8,661 nt of DNA from DATDPM01 sp041498815 (GTDB lineage: Bacteria > Pseudomonadota > Alphaproteobacteria > DATDPM01), in the NCBI GenBank assembly GCA_041498815.1, contig JBGQJC010000055.1:1-8661 (forward strand), in the 5' to 3' direction. A program made the translations under genes and the position numbers. The notes under the pieces were generated by a model. That model worked only from the letters and a program-made list of their open reading frames with translations, had not been told where the DNA came from and did not search any database. This document shows, in pieces, positions 1 through 5,856 of this stretch (its first letter is position 1; every line of letters starts with the position of its first letter).

Positions 1-264
1 GCGGCTTTGCGCGCCGGCTGCGGCGCTATCCGCTTCAAAGGCCGAGGCAAAGTAACCGCGAAGATCAAGGCGATCGCAAAGCACTGCGGCGCCAAGCTTA
101 TCGAGCGGCGCGGCCGGGCGCTGGACCTCTTTGGCGAGCGCGATCCCCTGGGCGCCTGCGCCGCGTGGCTCGCCCGCGGCCAAGGGGCGGGCTATCAATC
201 GAAAGCCCGGATCCCAAAGCCGAAACCAAAGCCCAAGAAACGGCGCCATGGCGGGAAATCGTGA
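1..264 (+). CDS. C-terminal part of an unidentified protein (5' end outside window)
   Basis: An open frame enters at base 1 and ends at TGA 262-264, giving 87 residues; the true start lies upstream. I do not recognise the family with certainty. The pattern 'ALRAGCGAIRFKG' followed by a Lys/Ala-rich helix and 'HCGAKLIE' has the strand-helix-strand rhythm of the last units of an alpha/beta (TIM-like) barrel, which would suit a gene beside thiE, but this is inference. The last 17 or so residues are a strongly basic Pro/Lys tail (KPKPKPKKRR) that looks disordered. The stop overlaps the GTG start of thiE (GTGA, 261-264), so the two genes are probably co-transcribed and translationally coupled. A TTG at position 7 could in principle start translation, but nothing upstream of it can be judged here. 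Confidence 0.6.
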   Translation, partial: AALRAGCGAIRFKGRGKVTAKIKAIAKHCGAKLIERRGRALDLFGERDPLGACAAWLARGQGAGYQSKARIPKPKPKPKKRRHGGKS

Positions 265-905
265 GCACGCCCTGCCGTCTTTATCTCGTCACACCCGCAG
301 CGCTTGACCCCGCGCAGTTCAGAGACCAGCTTACGGCGGCGCTCGATGCCGGCGATGTCGCCGCGGTCCAACTCCGTTTGAAGGATATGGGTGACGATGC
401 GATCCGCGAGGCGGTCCGCGTGCTGCGCCCGATCGCCCAGGAGCGCGGCGTCGCGTTCCTATTGAACGACCGGCCCGACCTTGCCGCCGAAACCGGTTGC
501 GACGGCGTCCACATCGGCCAGGAGGACGCAAGTTACGGCGACGCGCGTGCGCGGGTGGGCGCTGCGTCGATCGTCGGCGTGACCTGCCATGATTCGCGGG
601 ATCTGGCGATGCAGGCCGCGGATAGGGGTGCCGATTACGTCGCCTTCGGCGCGTTTTACCCGACCAAGACCAAGGATGCCAAAGGCCACCCGGCGCCCGA
701 AATCCTGCAGTGGTGGTCGGAGCTGATGGTGGTGCCCTGCCTTGCGATCGGCGGGATCACGCCGGCCAATCTCGCCCCCCTGGTCGCCGCGGGCGCCGAT
801 TTCATCGCCGTGTGCTCGGGCGTCTGGGAACACGGGGCCGGCCCCGGCGCCGCGGTGAAAGAGTATTTGCGCGCGATCCGGGAGGCCCAGTCCGTTACGG
901 CTTAG
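261..905 (+). CDS. thiE: Thiamine-phosphate synthase
   Basis: Cytoplasmic enzyme that joins HMP pyrophosphate to thiazole phosphate to give thiamine monophosphate. The 214-residue product is a normal length for the family. In order it shows beta-strand 'RLYLVTP' (residues 6-12); the pyrophosphate-binding 'QLRLKD' (37-42, Arg39 and Lys41); 'LLNDRPDLA' (67-75, Asn69 and Asp70); 'GVHIGQED' (82-89); 'VGVTCHD' (105-111); 'FGAFYPTKTK' (129-138); the phosphate-binding 'AIGGIT' (162-167); and 'AVCSGVW' (183-189). The GTG start at 261 is preferred because the recognised fold begins directly after it, GGCGGGA lies just upstream, and it makes a 4-bp GTGA overlap with the preceding gene. A longer in-frame extension to 165 would only translate that gene out of frame. 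The 3' end overlaps the convergent epmA by 11 bp. Confidence 0.93.
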   Translation: MSTPCRLYLVTPAALDPAQFRDQLTAALDAGDVAAVQLRLKDMGDDAIREAVRVLRPIAQERGVAFLLNDRPDLAAETGCDGVHIGQEDASYGDARARVGAASIVGVTCHDSRDLAMQAADRGADYVAFGAFYPTKTKDAKGHPAPEILQWWSELMVVPCLAIGGITPANLAPLVAAGADFIAVCSGVWEHGAGPGAAVKEYLRAIREAQSVTA

Positions 906-1959
906 AATCGCCTGCGACCGGCGCCCAAAGCACGTCGGCGATCTCGGTTGCTCCCGTTGCGAGCATCACCAGCCGGTCGAAGCCGAGCGCAATACCCGCG
1001 CAATCCGGCAATCCCTGTTCCAGCGCGCTCAAGAAATCTTCGTCGATGGGATAGCGCTCGCCGTAGAGGCGCTCCTTCAGCGCCTGGTGATGTTGGAAGC
1101 GGCGGCGCTGCTCCGCGGCGTCGGTCAATTCGGCGCAGCCGTTCGCCAGTTCCACGCCGCAGACATAAACCTCGAAACGCTCGGCCACGCGCGGATCGCG
1201 CGGGCTTTGCCGGGCGAGCGCGCCCAGACACAGCGGATAATCGTAAAGCACCGTGGGCCGGGGGCTTCCCAGCTTCGGCTCGATCCGGTCGAGCAGGATC
1301 CGGAAGAACAGGTCTTCGAACCGGTCGCGCTCGCCCGGCGCGATGCCGATGCGCCGCGCCTCGGACTCGAGTTTTGCGGGATCGGGGTCGAGATCGTTGG
1401 GATCGGCAATCGTCGCCAGAAGATCGATGCCGGCATGGCGCGCAAACGCCTCCGCGACGCTGAGGCGCTCCCACTCGCCCGAAGGATCGCAGGCGGCCTG
1501 CCCCCGCGAAAGCCCGCCCCCGGCCTCATCCACCGCCGCGCGCACCACGCCCATGCAGTCCGCGATGATGGCTTTTGTGCCGGATTCGGCTCGATACCAT
1601 TCGAGCATGGTGAATTCGGGATGATGGAGGGCCGAACGCTCGTAATCGCGAAAGGCATGGGCGAGCTGGTAGAGGCGAGGGACACCGGCGGCCAAGAGCT
1701 TCTTCATCGCGAATTCGGGCGAAGTGTGAAGGTAAAGCCTTTGTTCACCTCCAAAGGGCTCGTGGTGCGCGGTGGCGAACGCCCGCAAATGCGGCTCGAG
1801 GCCGGGCGAGACCTGAAGCGCCGGAGTCTCGACCTCGATAAACCCGCACCCCTCGAAATAACGGCGCACGGCGGCGGTCATTCGCGCGCGGGCCATCAGG
1901 CGCTCCCGGCGCTCGGCAAACCGCGCGGGGCTCCACCAGGGCGCCAGTTTATCCGCCAT
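895..1959 (-). CDS. epmA: Elongation factor P--(R)-beta-lysine ligase (EpmA/PoxA/GenX)
   Basis: A class II lysyl-tRNA-synthetase paralogue that activates (R)-beta-lysine and transfers it to a lysine of EF-P. The 354-residue protein is only the catalytic core: there is no N-terminal OB-fold anticodon-binding domain, which separates EpmA from LysRS. Class II motif 1 is around 'GFIEVETPAL' (39-48); the substrate region is 'LYLHTSPEFAMKKLL' (75-89); motif 2 is 'FRDYERSALHHPEFTMLEWY' (103-122); motif 3 is 'GIALGFDRLVML' (322-333) with Arg329 and 'DVLWAP' just after. The ATG at 1957-1959 has AAGGGA six bases upstream on the minus strand. The family is usually about 325 residues. It is divergent from epmB with 68 bp between and convergent with thiE. 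The neighbouring epmB and efp fix its role as EF-P modification rather than tRNA charging. Confidence 0.93.
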   Translation of the reverse strand: MADKLAPWWSPARFAERRERLMARARMTAAVRRYFEGCGFIEVETPALQVSPGLEPHLRAFATAHHEPFGGEQRLYLHTSPEFAMKKLLAAGVPRLYQLAHAFRDYERSALHHPEFTMLEWYRAESGTKAIIADCMGVVRAAVDEAGGGLSRGQAACDPSGEWERLSVAEAFARHAGIDLLATIADPNDLDPDPAKLESEARRIGIAPGERDRFEDLFFRILLDRIEPKLGSPRPTVLYDYPLCLGALARQSPRDPRVAERFEVYVCGVELANGCAELTDAAEQRRRFQHHQALKERLYGERYPIDEDFLSALEQGLPDCAGIALGFDRLVMLATGATEIADVLWAPVAGDSKP

Positions 1960-2027
1960 GTCCCGTCCCTTGACTCGGTTGCCTCAAGCGACCGTTATGC
2001 CCGGAACCGCCGAAGAAAGGGAGTGCC
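1960..2027. promoter_or_regulatory. Divergent epmA/epmB promoter region
   Basis: This 68-bp gap must hold initiation signals for both directions unless promoters lie inside genes. On the + strand TTGACT (1970-1975) matches a -35 box at 5 of 6 positions; a 17-bp spacer leads to a poor -10 (CGTTAT, 1993-1998). A good Shine-Dalgarno, AAAGGGAG (2016-2023), precedes the epmB ATG. On the - strand AAGGGA (1966-1971) is the epmA Shine-Dalgarno and overlaps the proposed epmB -35. CATAAC on the - strand (complement of 1995-2000) could be an epmA -10, but no matching -35 is seen. The promoter calls are weak; the two ribosome-binding sites are clear. Confidence 0.4.
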
Positions 2028-3107
2028 ATGACGAACTCGCCGTTTCCAAACCGGCTTCGCACGGGCCGCGAATTGGTCGCGGCCGGACTGGCGGAGCCGG
2101 GAGCGGCCACGCTCATCGACCGCGCGGGTGAAATCTTTCCCGTGGCGGTGACGGCCCATCTCGCCCAATCGATGACCGCGGGCGATGCCCTGGCCCGCCA
2201 ATTCGTTCCCGGCGCGGGCGAATTCGTGGCCGGCGCGGCCGACCGTAGCGACCCCATCGGCGATACCGCGCATTCGCCCTTGCCCGGCATCGTCCACCGC
2301 TATCCCGACCGGGTCCTGCTGACGCCCCTCTTGGTCTGCCCCGCCTATTGCCGCTTCTGCTTCCGGCGCGAAACCGTGGGACAAAAAGATGCAGGCCTAA
2401 GCCATGCCGAGCTCGATGCCGCCTACAGTTACATTGAATCAAAACCGGAAATCTGGGAAGTGATCTTGAGCGGCGGCGATCCGCTGATGCTGCCGCCGCG
2501 CCGTCTCGCCTCGATCATCGCGCGGATCGGCGCCATCCCCCATGTCGCGGTCATTCGCATCCACACGCGGCTTCCGGTGCTCGATCCCGCGCGCGTCACG
2601 CGGTCGCTGGTCAAGGCACTCGAGACCGATAAGGCGATGTTCGTCGTTCTTCACTGCAATCATCCGGCTGAATTGAACGAGGCCGTGCGCGCCGCCTGCG
2701 CCGCCTTCATCAAGGCCGGAATCCCGATGCTGAGCCAGACCGTGCTTCTTGCGGGCGTCAACGACGATGCCGGGATATTCGCCGCGTTGATGCGAAAACT
2801 CGTCGCCTGCCGCATCAAGCCTTATTACCTCCATCACCCCGACCTTGCCCCCGGCACCGCCCATTTCCGTGTCGCCATCGAGCGCGGCCAAGAGCTGATG
2901 CGGGAACTGCGCGGCCGGCTTTCGGGCCTGTGCCAGCCGCAATATGTGCTCGATATCCCGGGCGGCTTCGGCAAGGTGCCGATCGGCCCCGAATACCTCC
3001 GGCGCGGGGACGGCGGCTGGGCCGTGACCGACTGGCAGGGGCGAACCCATGCCTATCCGGAGCAAAGAGACGGGCGCCCCGATATTGCCGCAGCCGGGCC
3101 AGTCTGA
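2028..3107 (+). CDS. epmB: EF-P--(R)-beta-lysine synthase: lysine 2,3-aminomutase (EpmB/YjeK)
   Basis: A radical-SAM, PLP-dependent aminomutase of the KamA family that converts L-alpha-lysine to beta-lysine for EpmA. The 359-residue protein carries the radical-SAM cluster motif CxxxCxxC as 'CPAYCRFCF' (Cys104, Cys108, Cys111), the SAM-contacting 'ILSGGDPL', and 'IRIHTRLPV' and 'LHCNHP' typical of lysine aminomutases. Near the C-terminus 'PGGFGKVP' holds the expected PLP Schiff-base lysine, Lys316. The length is close to E. coli EpmB (342) and shorter than clostridial KamA, which has a C-terminal extension. The ATG follows AAAGGGAG with a short spacer. efp starts 47 bp downstream on the same strand, so an epmB-efp transcript is likely. 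A stand-alone catabolic lysine 2,3-aminomutase is unlikely given this context. Confidence 0.94.
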   Translation: MTNSPFPNRLRTGRELVAAGLAEPGAATLIDRAGEIFPVAVTAHLAQSMTAGDALARQFVPGAGEFVAGAADRSDPIGDTAHSPLPGIVHRYPDRVLLTPLLVCPAYCRFCFRRETVGQKDAGLSHAELDAAYSYIESKPEIWEVILSGGDPLMLPPRRLASIIARIGAIPHVAVIRIHTRLPVLDPARVTRSLVKALETDKAMFVVLHCNHPAELNEAVRAACAAFIKAGIPMLSQTVLLAGVNDDAGIFAALMRKLVACRIKPYYLHHPDLAPGTAHFRVAIERGQELMRELRGRLSGLCQPQYVLDIPGGFGKVPIGPEYLRRGDGGWAVTDWQGRTHAYPEQRDGRPDIAAAGPV

Positions 3108-3154
3108 TAGCTTCCGCGCCGCAGTTTTCACGGCATGAGAATCGGTTCCGGCTG

Positions 3155-3721
3155 ATGAAGATTCAGGCCAATCAGACTCGCCCCGGCATGGTCCTGGACC
3201 ATGAGGGCCGCCAATACGCGGTGCTCAAGATTCAGATGATCCAGCCGGGCAAGGGCGGCGCCTTCATCCAGGTCGAGATGCGCGACATCAAGACCGGCAC
3301 CAAGACCAACGCGCGCTGGCGCACCCAGGACACGGTCGAGAAGCTGAACGTGGAACAGCGCGATTGCAGCTTCCTGTTCGGCGACGCCGACTTGCTCACC
3401 TTCATGGACACCGAAAGCTACGACCAGCTCGCGCTGCCCCGCGACATGCTGGGCGATGCCGCAGGGTTTCTTCAGGACGGCATGCCGGTGACGGTGGATT
3501 TCGTCGAGGGCAAGGCGGTTTCCGTCACCTTGCCGCAGACCGTGACGCTCGAGGTAACGCAGGCGGACCCGGTGGTGCGGGGCCAGACGGCGTCCTCCTC
3601 GTACAAGCCGGCGATGCTTTCGAACGGCATGCGCATCTTGGTCCCGCCCCATATCGACGCCGGGACCCGCGTGGTCGTGAACACCACCGACTCGACTTAT
3701 GTCGAGCGTGCCAAGAACTAG
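3155..3721 (+). CDS. efp: Elongation factor P
   Basis: Translation factor that binds between the P and E sites and restores peptide-bond formation on ribosomes stalled at consecutive prolines. The 188-residue product has the normal three-domain length: an N-terminal KOW-like domain (about 1-65) and two OB-fold domains (about 66-130 and 131-188). The modification loop reads 'QPGKGGAF' with Lys33 at the tip, equivalent to E. coli Lys34, so it is suited to beta-lysylation by the adjacent EpmA/EpmB pair and not to the arginine rhamnosylation route. The ATG at 3155 fits the family N-terminus 'MKIQANQTRPGMVL'. No strong Shine-Dalgarno precedes it. The 3' neighbour (SuhB-like) begins 18 bp after the stop. 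The hydroxylase gene epmC is not in the window. Confidence 0.96.
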   Translation: MKIQANQTRPGMVLDHEGRQYAVLKIQMIQPGKGGAFIQVEMRDIKTGTKTNARWRTQDTVEKLNVEQRDCSFLFGDADLLTFMDTESYDQLALPRDMLGDAAGFLQDGMPVTVDFVEGKAVSVTLPQTVTLEVTQADPVVRGQTASSSYKPAMLSNGMRILVPPHIDAGTRVVVNTTDSTYVERAKN

Positions 3722-3739
3722 AACGGGCGTGACCGGATT

Positions 3740-4555
3740 TTGCTGCGCGAATCGCCCCTGTTGAACGTGATGTCGGCGGCCGCCCGCAAGGCGGCGCGCG
3801 TCTTGGTGCGTGATTTCGGCGAGGTCGAGCAGCTTCAGGTCTCGCGCAAAGGTCCGGCCGATTTCGTCACCATCGCCGATACCAAGTCGGAAAAGATTCT
3901 GCGCACCGAATTGTCGAAGGCCCGGCCCGAATTTGGATTGCTGTTGGAAGAGGGCGGCGAGATCAAGGGCACCGATCCCCAGCACCGCTGGGTGGTCGAT
4001 CCCCTCGACGGGACGCTCAATTTCCTTCACGGCATTCCCCACTTCGCGATCTCGATTGCGCTGGAGCGCGCGGGCGAAATCGTCGCCGGGCTCATCTATG
4101 ACCCGCTGCGCGACGAGATGTTCTTCGCCGAAAAGGGCACCGGCGCCTTCATGAACGACCGCAGGCTTCGGGTATCGGGGCGCACGCGGCTGGTCGATTC
4201 GCTGCTCGCGACCAGCATCCCGTTTCACGGCCGCGCCCACCATCCGGCTTATCTCCAGATGCTGGCGGCGGTCGTCGATACCACGGCGGGCGTGCGGCGC
4301 TTCGGGGCCGCAGCACTCGACCTCGCCTGGGTCGCGGCCGGGCGCTACGACGCGTTCTGGGAGACCGGCTTGCACCCCTGGGACATCGCGGCCGGGATCC
4401 TGATCGTGCGCGAGGCGGGCGGTTACGTGAGCGAGGTCGAGGGCGGCCACAATATGCTTCAGACCGGGAGCGTGCTCGCCGCCAACGACCACCTGCATCT
4501 TGCGGTGGGCAAGCTGCTCCGGGACGTAATCGCCAAGCATTCCGGGGCAAGCTGA
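3740..4555 (+). CDS. suhB: Inositol monophosphatase family protein (SuhB-like)
   Basis: Mg-dependent, Li-sensitive phosphatase superfamily member, 271 residues, the usual size. Metal-binding elements are visible: 'LLLEEGGE' with Glu70/Glu71, 'WVVDPLDGTLNF' with Asp87, Asp90 and Thr92 (DPxDGTxN motif), and 'HPWDIAAG' with Asp215 (WDxAAG motif). The likely substrate is myo-inositol-1-phosphate or a similar sugar phosphate. In enterobacteria SuhB also acts with NusG in rRNA antitermination, which cannot be judged from this sequence. The TTG start at 3740 is chosen because 'LRESPLLNVMSAAARKAARVL' resembles the N-terminus of alphaproteobacterial relatives as I recall them; the ATG at 3770 is the alternative and would shorten it by 10 residues. 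Either start has a weak ribosome-binding site. Probably co-transcribed with efp. The gene symbol is by family resemblance. Confidence 0.88.
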   Translation: MLRESPLLNVMSAAARKAARVLVRDFGEVEQLQVSRKGPADFVTIADTKSEKILRTELSKARPEFGLLLEEGGEIKGTDPQHRWVVDPLDGTLNFLHGIPHFAISIALERAGEIVAGLIYDPLRDEMFFAEKGTGAFMNDRRLRVSGRTRLVDSLLATSIPFHGRAHHPAYLQMLAAVVDTTAGVRRFGAAALDLAWVAAGRYDAFWETGLHPWDIAAGILIVREAGGYVSEVEGGHNMLQTGSVLAANDHLHLAVGKLLRDVIAKHSGAS

Positions 4556-4666
4556 GGCGGCGGCCCGGCCCCGGGCATGGCCGCGGTAGATAAGGCGTTG
4601 GAAAGCCAAAGCTGTTGTCGGGGTGCTTGGCCCTGCGCTATGGTTTATGTCTTGGGGAGGCTGAGC
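4556..4666 (+). promoter_or_regulatory. Intergenic region with candidate promoter for the envelope trio
   Basis: The 161 bp between the SuhB-like gene and the OmpA-like gene begin with GC-rich dyad symmetry just after the suhB stop: GCGGCC (4560-4565) can pair with GGCCGC (4579-4584), or the inner GCCCG/CGGGC (4563-4567 / 4572-4576) can form a tighter hairpin. No T-tract follows, so it is not a standard intrinsic terminator. A weak sigma-70-like pair, TTGTCG (4615-4620) and TATGGT (4639-4644) with an 18-bp spacer, lies just before a strong GGGGAGG (4654-4660). The promoter call is tentative. Confidence 0.3.
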
Positions 4667-4720
4667 GTGATCTCGGCAAAAATCGCCGTCACAAATACGG
4701 CGGAAGGATGTGTCCCGTGA
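4667..4720 (+). CDS. Possible 17-codon leader ORF upstream of the OmpA-like gene
   Basis: A GTG at 4667 is preceded by GGGGAGG (4654-4660) six bases upstream, one of the strongest ribosome-binding sites in the window. It opens a 17-residue frame, MISAKIAVTNTAEGCVP, ending at TGA 4718-4720. That stop overlaps the GTG at 4717-4719 of the next gene in a 4-bp GTGA arrangement, the same form of overlap seen at thiE. The strong Shine-Dalgarno has no other in-frame start to serve: the downstream gene has no start codon at a usable distance from it. The peptide shows no run of one amino acid, so a classical attenuator is not indicated. Translational coupling to the downstream gene is the simplest role. 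It could also be chance. Confidence 0.4.
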   Translation: MISAKIAVTNTAEGCVP

Positions 4721-4729
4721 GACACGGGA
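4713..4729 (+). promoter_or_regulatory. Perfect 7-bp inverted repeat over the start of the OmpA-like gene
   Basis: TCCCGTG (4713-4719), a 3-base AGA spacer and CACGGGA (4723-4729) are exact reverse complements. In RNA this forms a GC-rich hairpin whose 5' arm contains the GTG start (4717) and whose arm and loop together hold the leader ORF stop (4718-4720). The Shine-Dalgarno-like GGAAGG (4702-4707) stays outside the stem. A ribosome finishing the leader ORF would open the stem and free the start codon. As DNA it could be a repressor operator instead. No U-tract follows, so it is not a terminator. Confidence 0.4.
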
Positions 4730-5826
4730 TTAAAAACCGGAAACGCCGGCAATTCGCGGCGAGCGGGTTCATCGTGGCCGCCGCCCTGGCCGGGACGGTG
4801 ACGCTCGCGTGCGCCGCCGCGCAGCAAGACGGGCCGGTGGTGATCGGCGGCAGCGGAGCCCCCGACGTCCAAGTGGATATGGGCGCCGTCGAGGGCGGCG
4901 GCGGACCCTTTTACGGAGTTCCGCTGCCAAGCCAAGGCGGACGCCAACTCCTGATGCCCAACAGCCATCTGACGCCCAAGACCCAATCGCAAATCATGTT
5001 GAAGCCGCCCAAGGGAATGAGTTCCGGCGCGGCCAAGGCAATCGTCTTGAAACCGCCGAAGCAGCAAGCGGCAACCGCCCCGGCGGAAGGCGCCGTGCCC
5101 GAGATGGCCGAAACGACTCCGCCGGTGACCATGCCGGCGACGCCGCCGGAGCCGCCCAAGCTCGTGGCGGAGCCGCCCAAGCCCAAGAAGCGCTTGCCGG
5201 TCGAGGGCGAGGCGCTGGCACCTGCGGGAGAAAAGGCTTCGCCCGGCGCGCCCGAGCCCCCGCCGGAGCCCCCGCCGCCATCGACGGGAACAGCGAAGGC
5301 GGCCGCCTCGGCATCCGGCAAGGATAAGGCGAAGACCGCCGGGATGCCAACGCCGCCGCCACCCGAAAGCAAGACCGCCACGGCCGGGAGCGAAACGCCG
5401 CCCCCGCCGCCGCCACCGCCCGGCGGCACGGCGGGTGAAAGTGCGGCAACGCAGCCCGCTCCGCCTTCGACCCAGGTTGCGACGGTTGGACCTGGCAATG
5501 TCCCGGGAGCGGCGGAAAAGGCGATGCCGATTCCCTTTGCCTCGGGGTCCGCGACCATCGCCGATCCGGAGAAACAGACGCTCGCGTCCGTCGCCCAGAC
5601 CTTGAATTCCAACGCCGACTTGCGCCTCCAGATCGTGGCCTATGCCAGCGGCGGCGACGACAACGCCAGCCAGGCGCGGCGCTTGTCCTTGTCCCGCGCG
5701 CTGGCGGTGCGCTCCTATCTCATCGACAGCGGCGTGCGCAGCACGCGGATGGACGTGCGGGCGCTGGGAAACAAATTCGACGCGGGCCCGGGTGACCGCG
5801 TGGATCTGATTGTTGTCAAACCATAA
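4717..5826 (+). CDS. Secreted proline-rich protein with divergent OmpA-like C-terminal domain
   Basis: A 369-residue envelope protein. Its N-terminus has a basic stretch (RHGIKNRKRRQ, 2-12) and a hydrophobic core (FIVAAALAGTVTLA, 18-31) ending in 'CAAAQQ', a clear Sec signal; cleavage after Ala35 is likely. 'TLAC' at 29-32 is a poor lipobox, so lipidation is possible but not favoured. Residues 95-265 are a Pro/Ala/Lys-rich, low-complexity linker with proline runs of 3, 4, 4 and 8. The C-terminus (270-369) keeps the OmpA outline: 'IPFASGSATI', 'RRLSLSRALAVRSYLIDSGV', 'MDVRALG', 'DRVDLIV'. The usual GHTD is replaced by 'AYASGGDD', so peptidoglycan binding is doubtful. GTG 4717 is preferred because GGAAGG lies 9 bases upstream; the ATG at 4708 (372 residues) has almost no spacer. 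It is followed after 30 bp by the channel gene and probably works with it. Confidence 0.8.
   Translation: MRHGIKNRKRRQFAASGFIVAAALAGTVTLACAAAQQDGPVVIGGSGAPDVQVDMGAVEGGGGPFYGVPLPSQGGRQLLMPNSHLTPKTQSQIMLKPPKGMSSGAAKAIVLKPPKQQAATAPAEGAVPEMAETTPPVTMPATPPEPPKLVAEPPKPKKRLPVEGEALAPAGEKASPGAPEPPPEPPPPSTGTAKAAASASGKDKAKTAGMPTPPPPESKTATAGSETPPPPPPPPGGTAGESAATQPAPPSTQVATVGPGNVPGAAEKAMPIPFASGSATIADPEKQTLASVAQTLNSNADLRLQIVAYASGGDDNASQARRLSLSRALAVRSYLIDSGVRSTRMDVRALGNKFDAGPGDRVDLIVVKP
5257..5421 (+). other. Segment encoding four polyproline runs
   Basis: Within the proline-rich linker of the OmpA-like protein, codons at 5257-5265 encode PPP (181-183), 5269-5280 PPPP (185-188), 5353-5364 PPPP (213-216) and 5398-5421 eight consecutive prolines (228-235). 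The codons are mainly CCG and CCC. Such runs are established strong stalling sites that need EF-P for efficient translation. Confidence 0.9.
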
Positions 5827-5856
5827 ATTCGGCTTCTCCCCGATCCCGGGCGACAC

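Noticed and set aside
895..1959. Lysyl-tRNA synthetase
   Set aside because: The class II core is present, but the N-terminal anticodon-binding OB domain is missing and the neighbours are epmB and efp.
4556..4590. Intrinsic terminator after the SuhB-like gene
   Set aside because: GC-rich dyads are present, but no T-tract follows them, and alternative pairings compete.
3128..4609. A 493-codon open frame on the - strand across efp and the SuhB-like gene
   Set aside because: It lies opposite two well-recognised genes, has low-complexity His/Arg/Gly-rich composition typical of the complement of GC-rich codons, and shows no domain. Long antisense frames are expected at this G+C content.
4713..4735. 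Intrinsic terminator at the TCCCGTG/CACGGGA hairpin
   Set aside because: The + strand is followed by TTAAAAA and not a T-run, and the position is at the start of a gene.
4645..5856. A 403-codon open frame on the - strand opposite the OmpA-like gene
   Set aside because: The Arg/Gly-rich product is the complement of the proline/alanine-rich linker. The + strand reading has a signal peptide and an OmpA-like domain.
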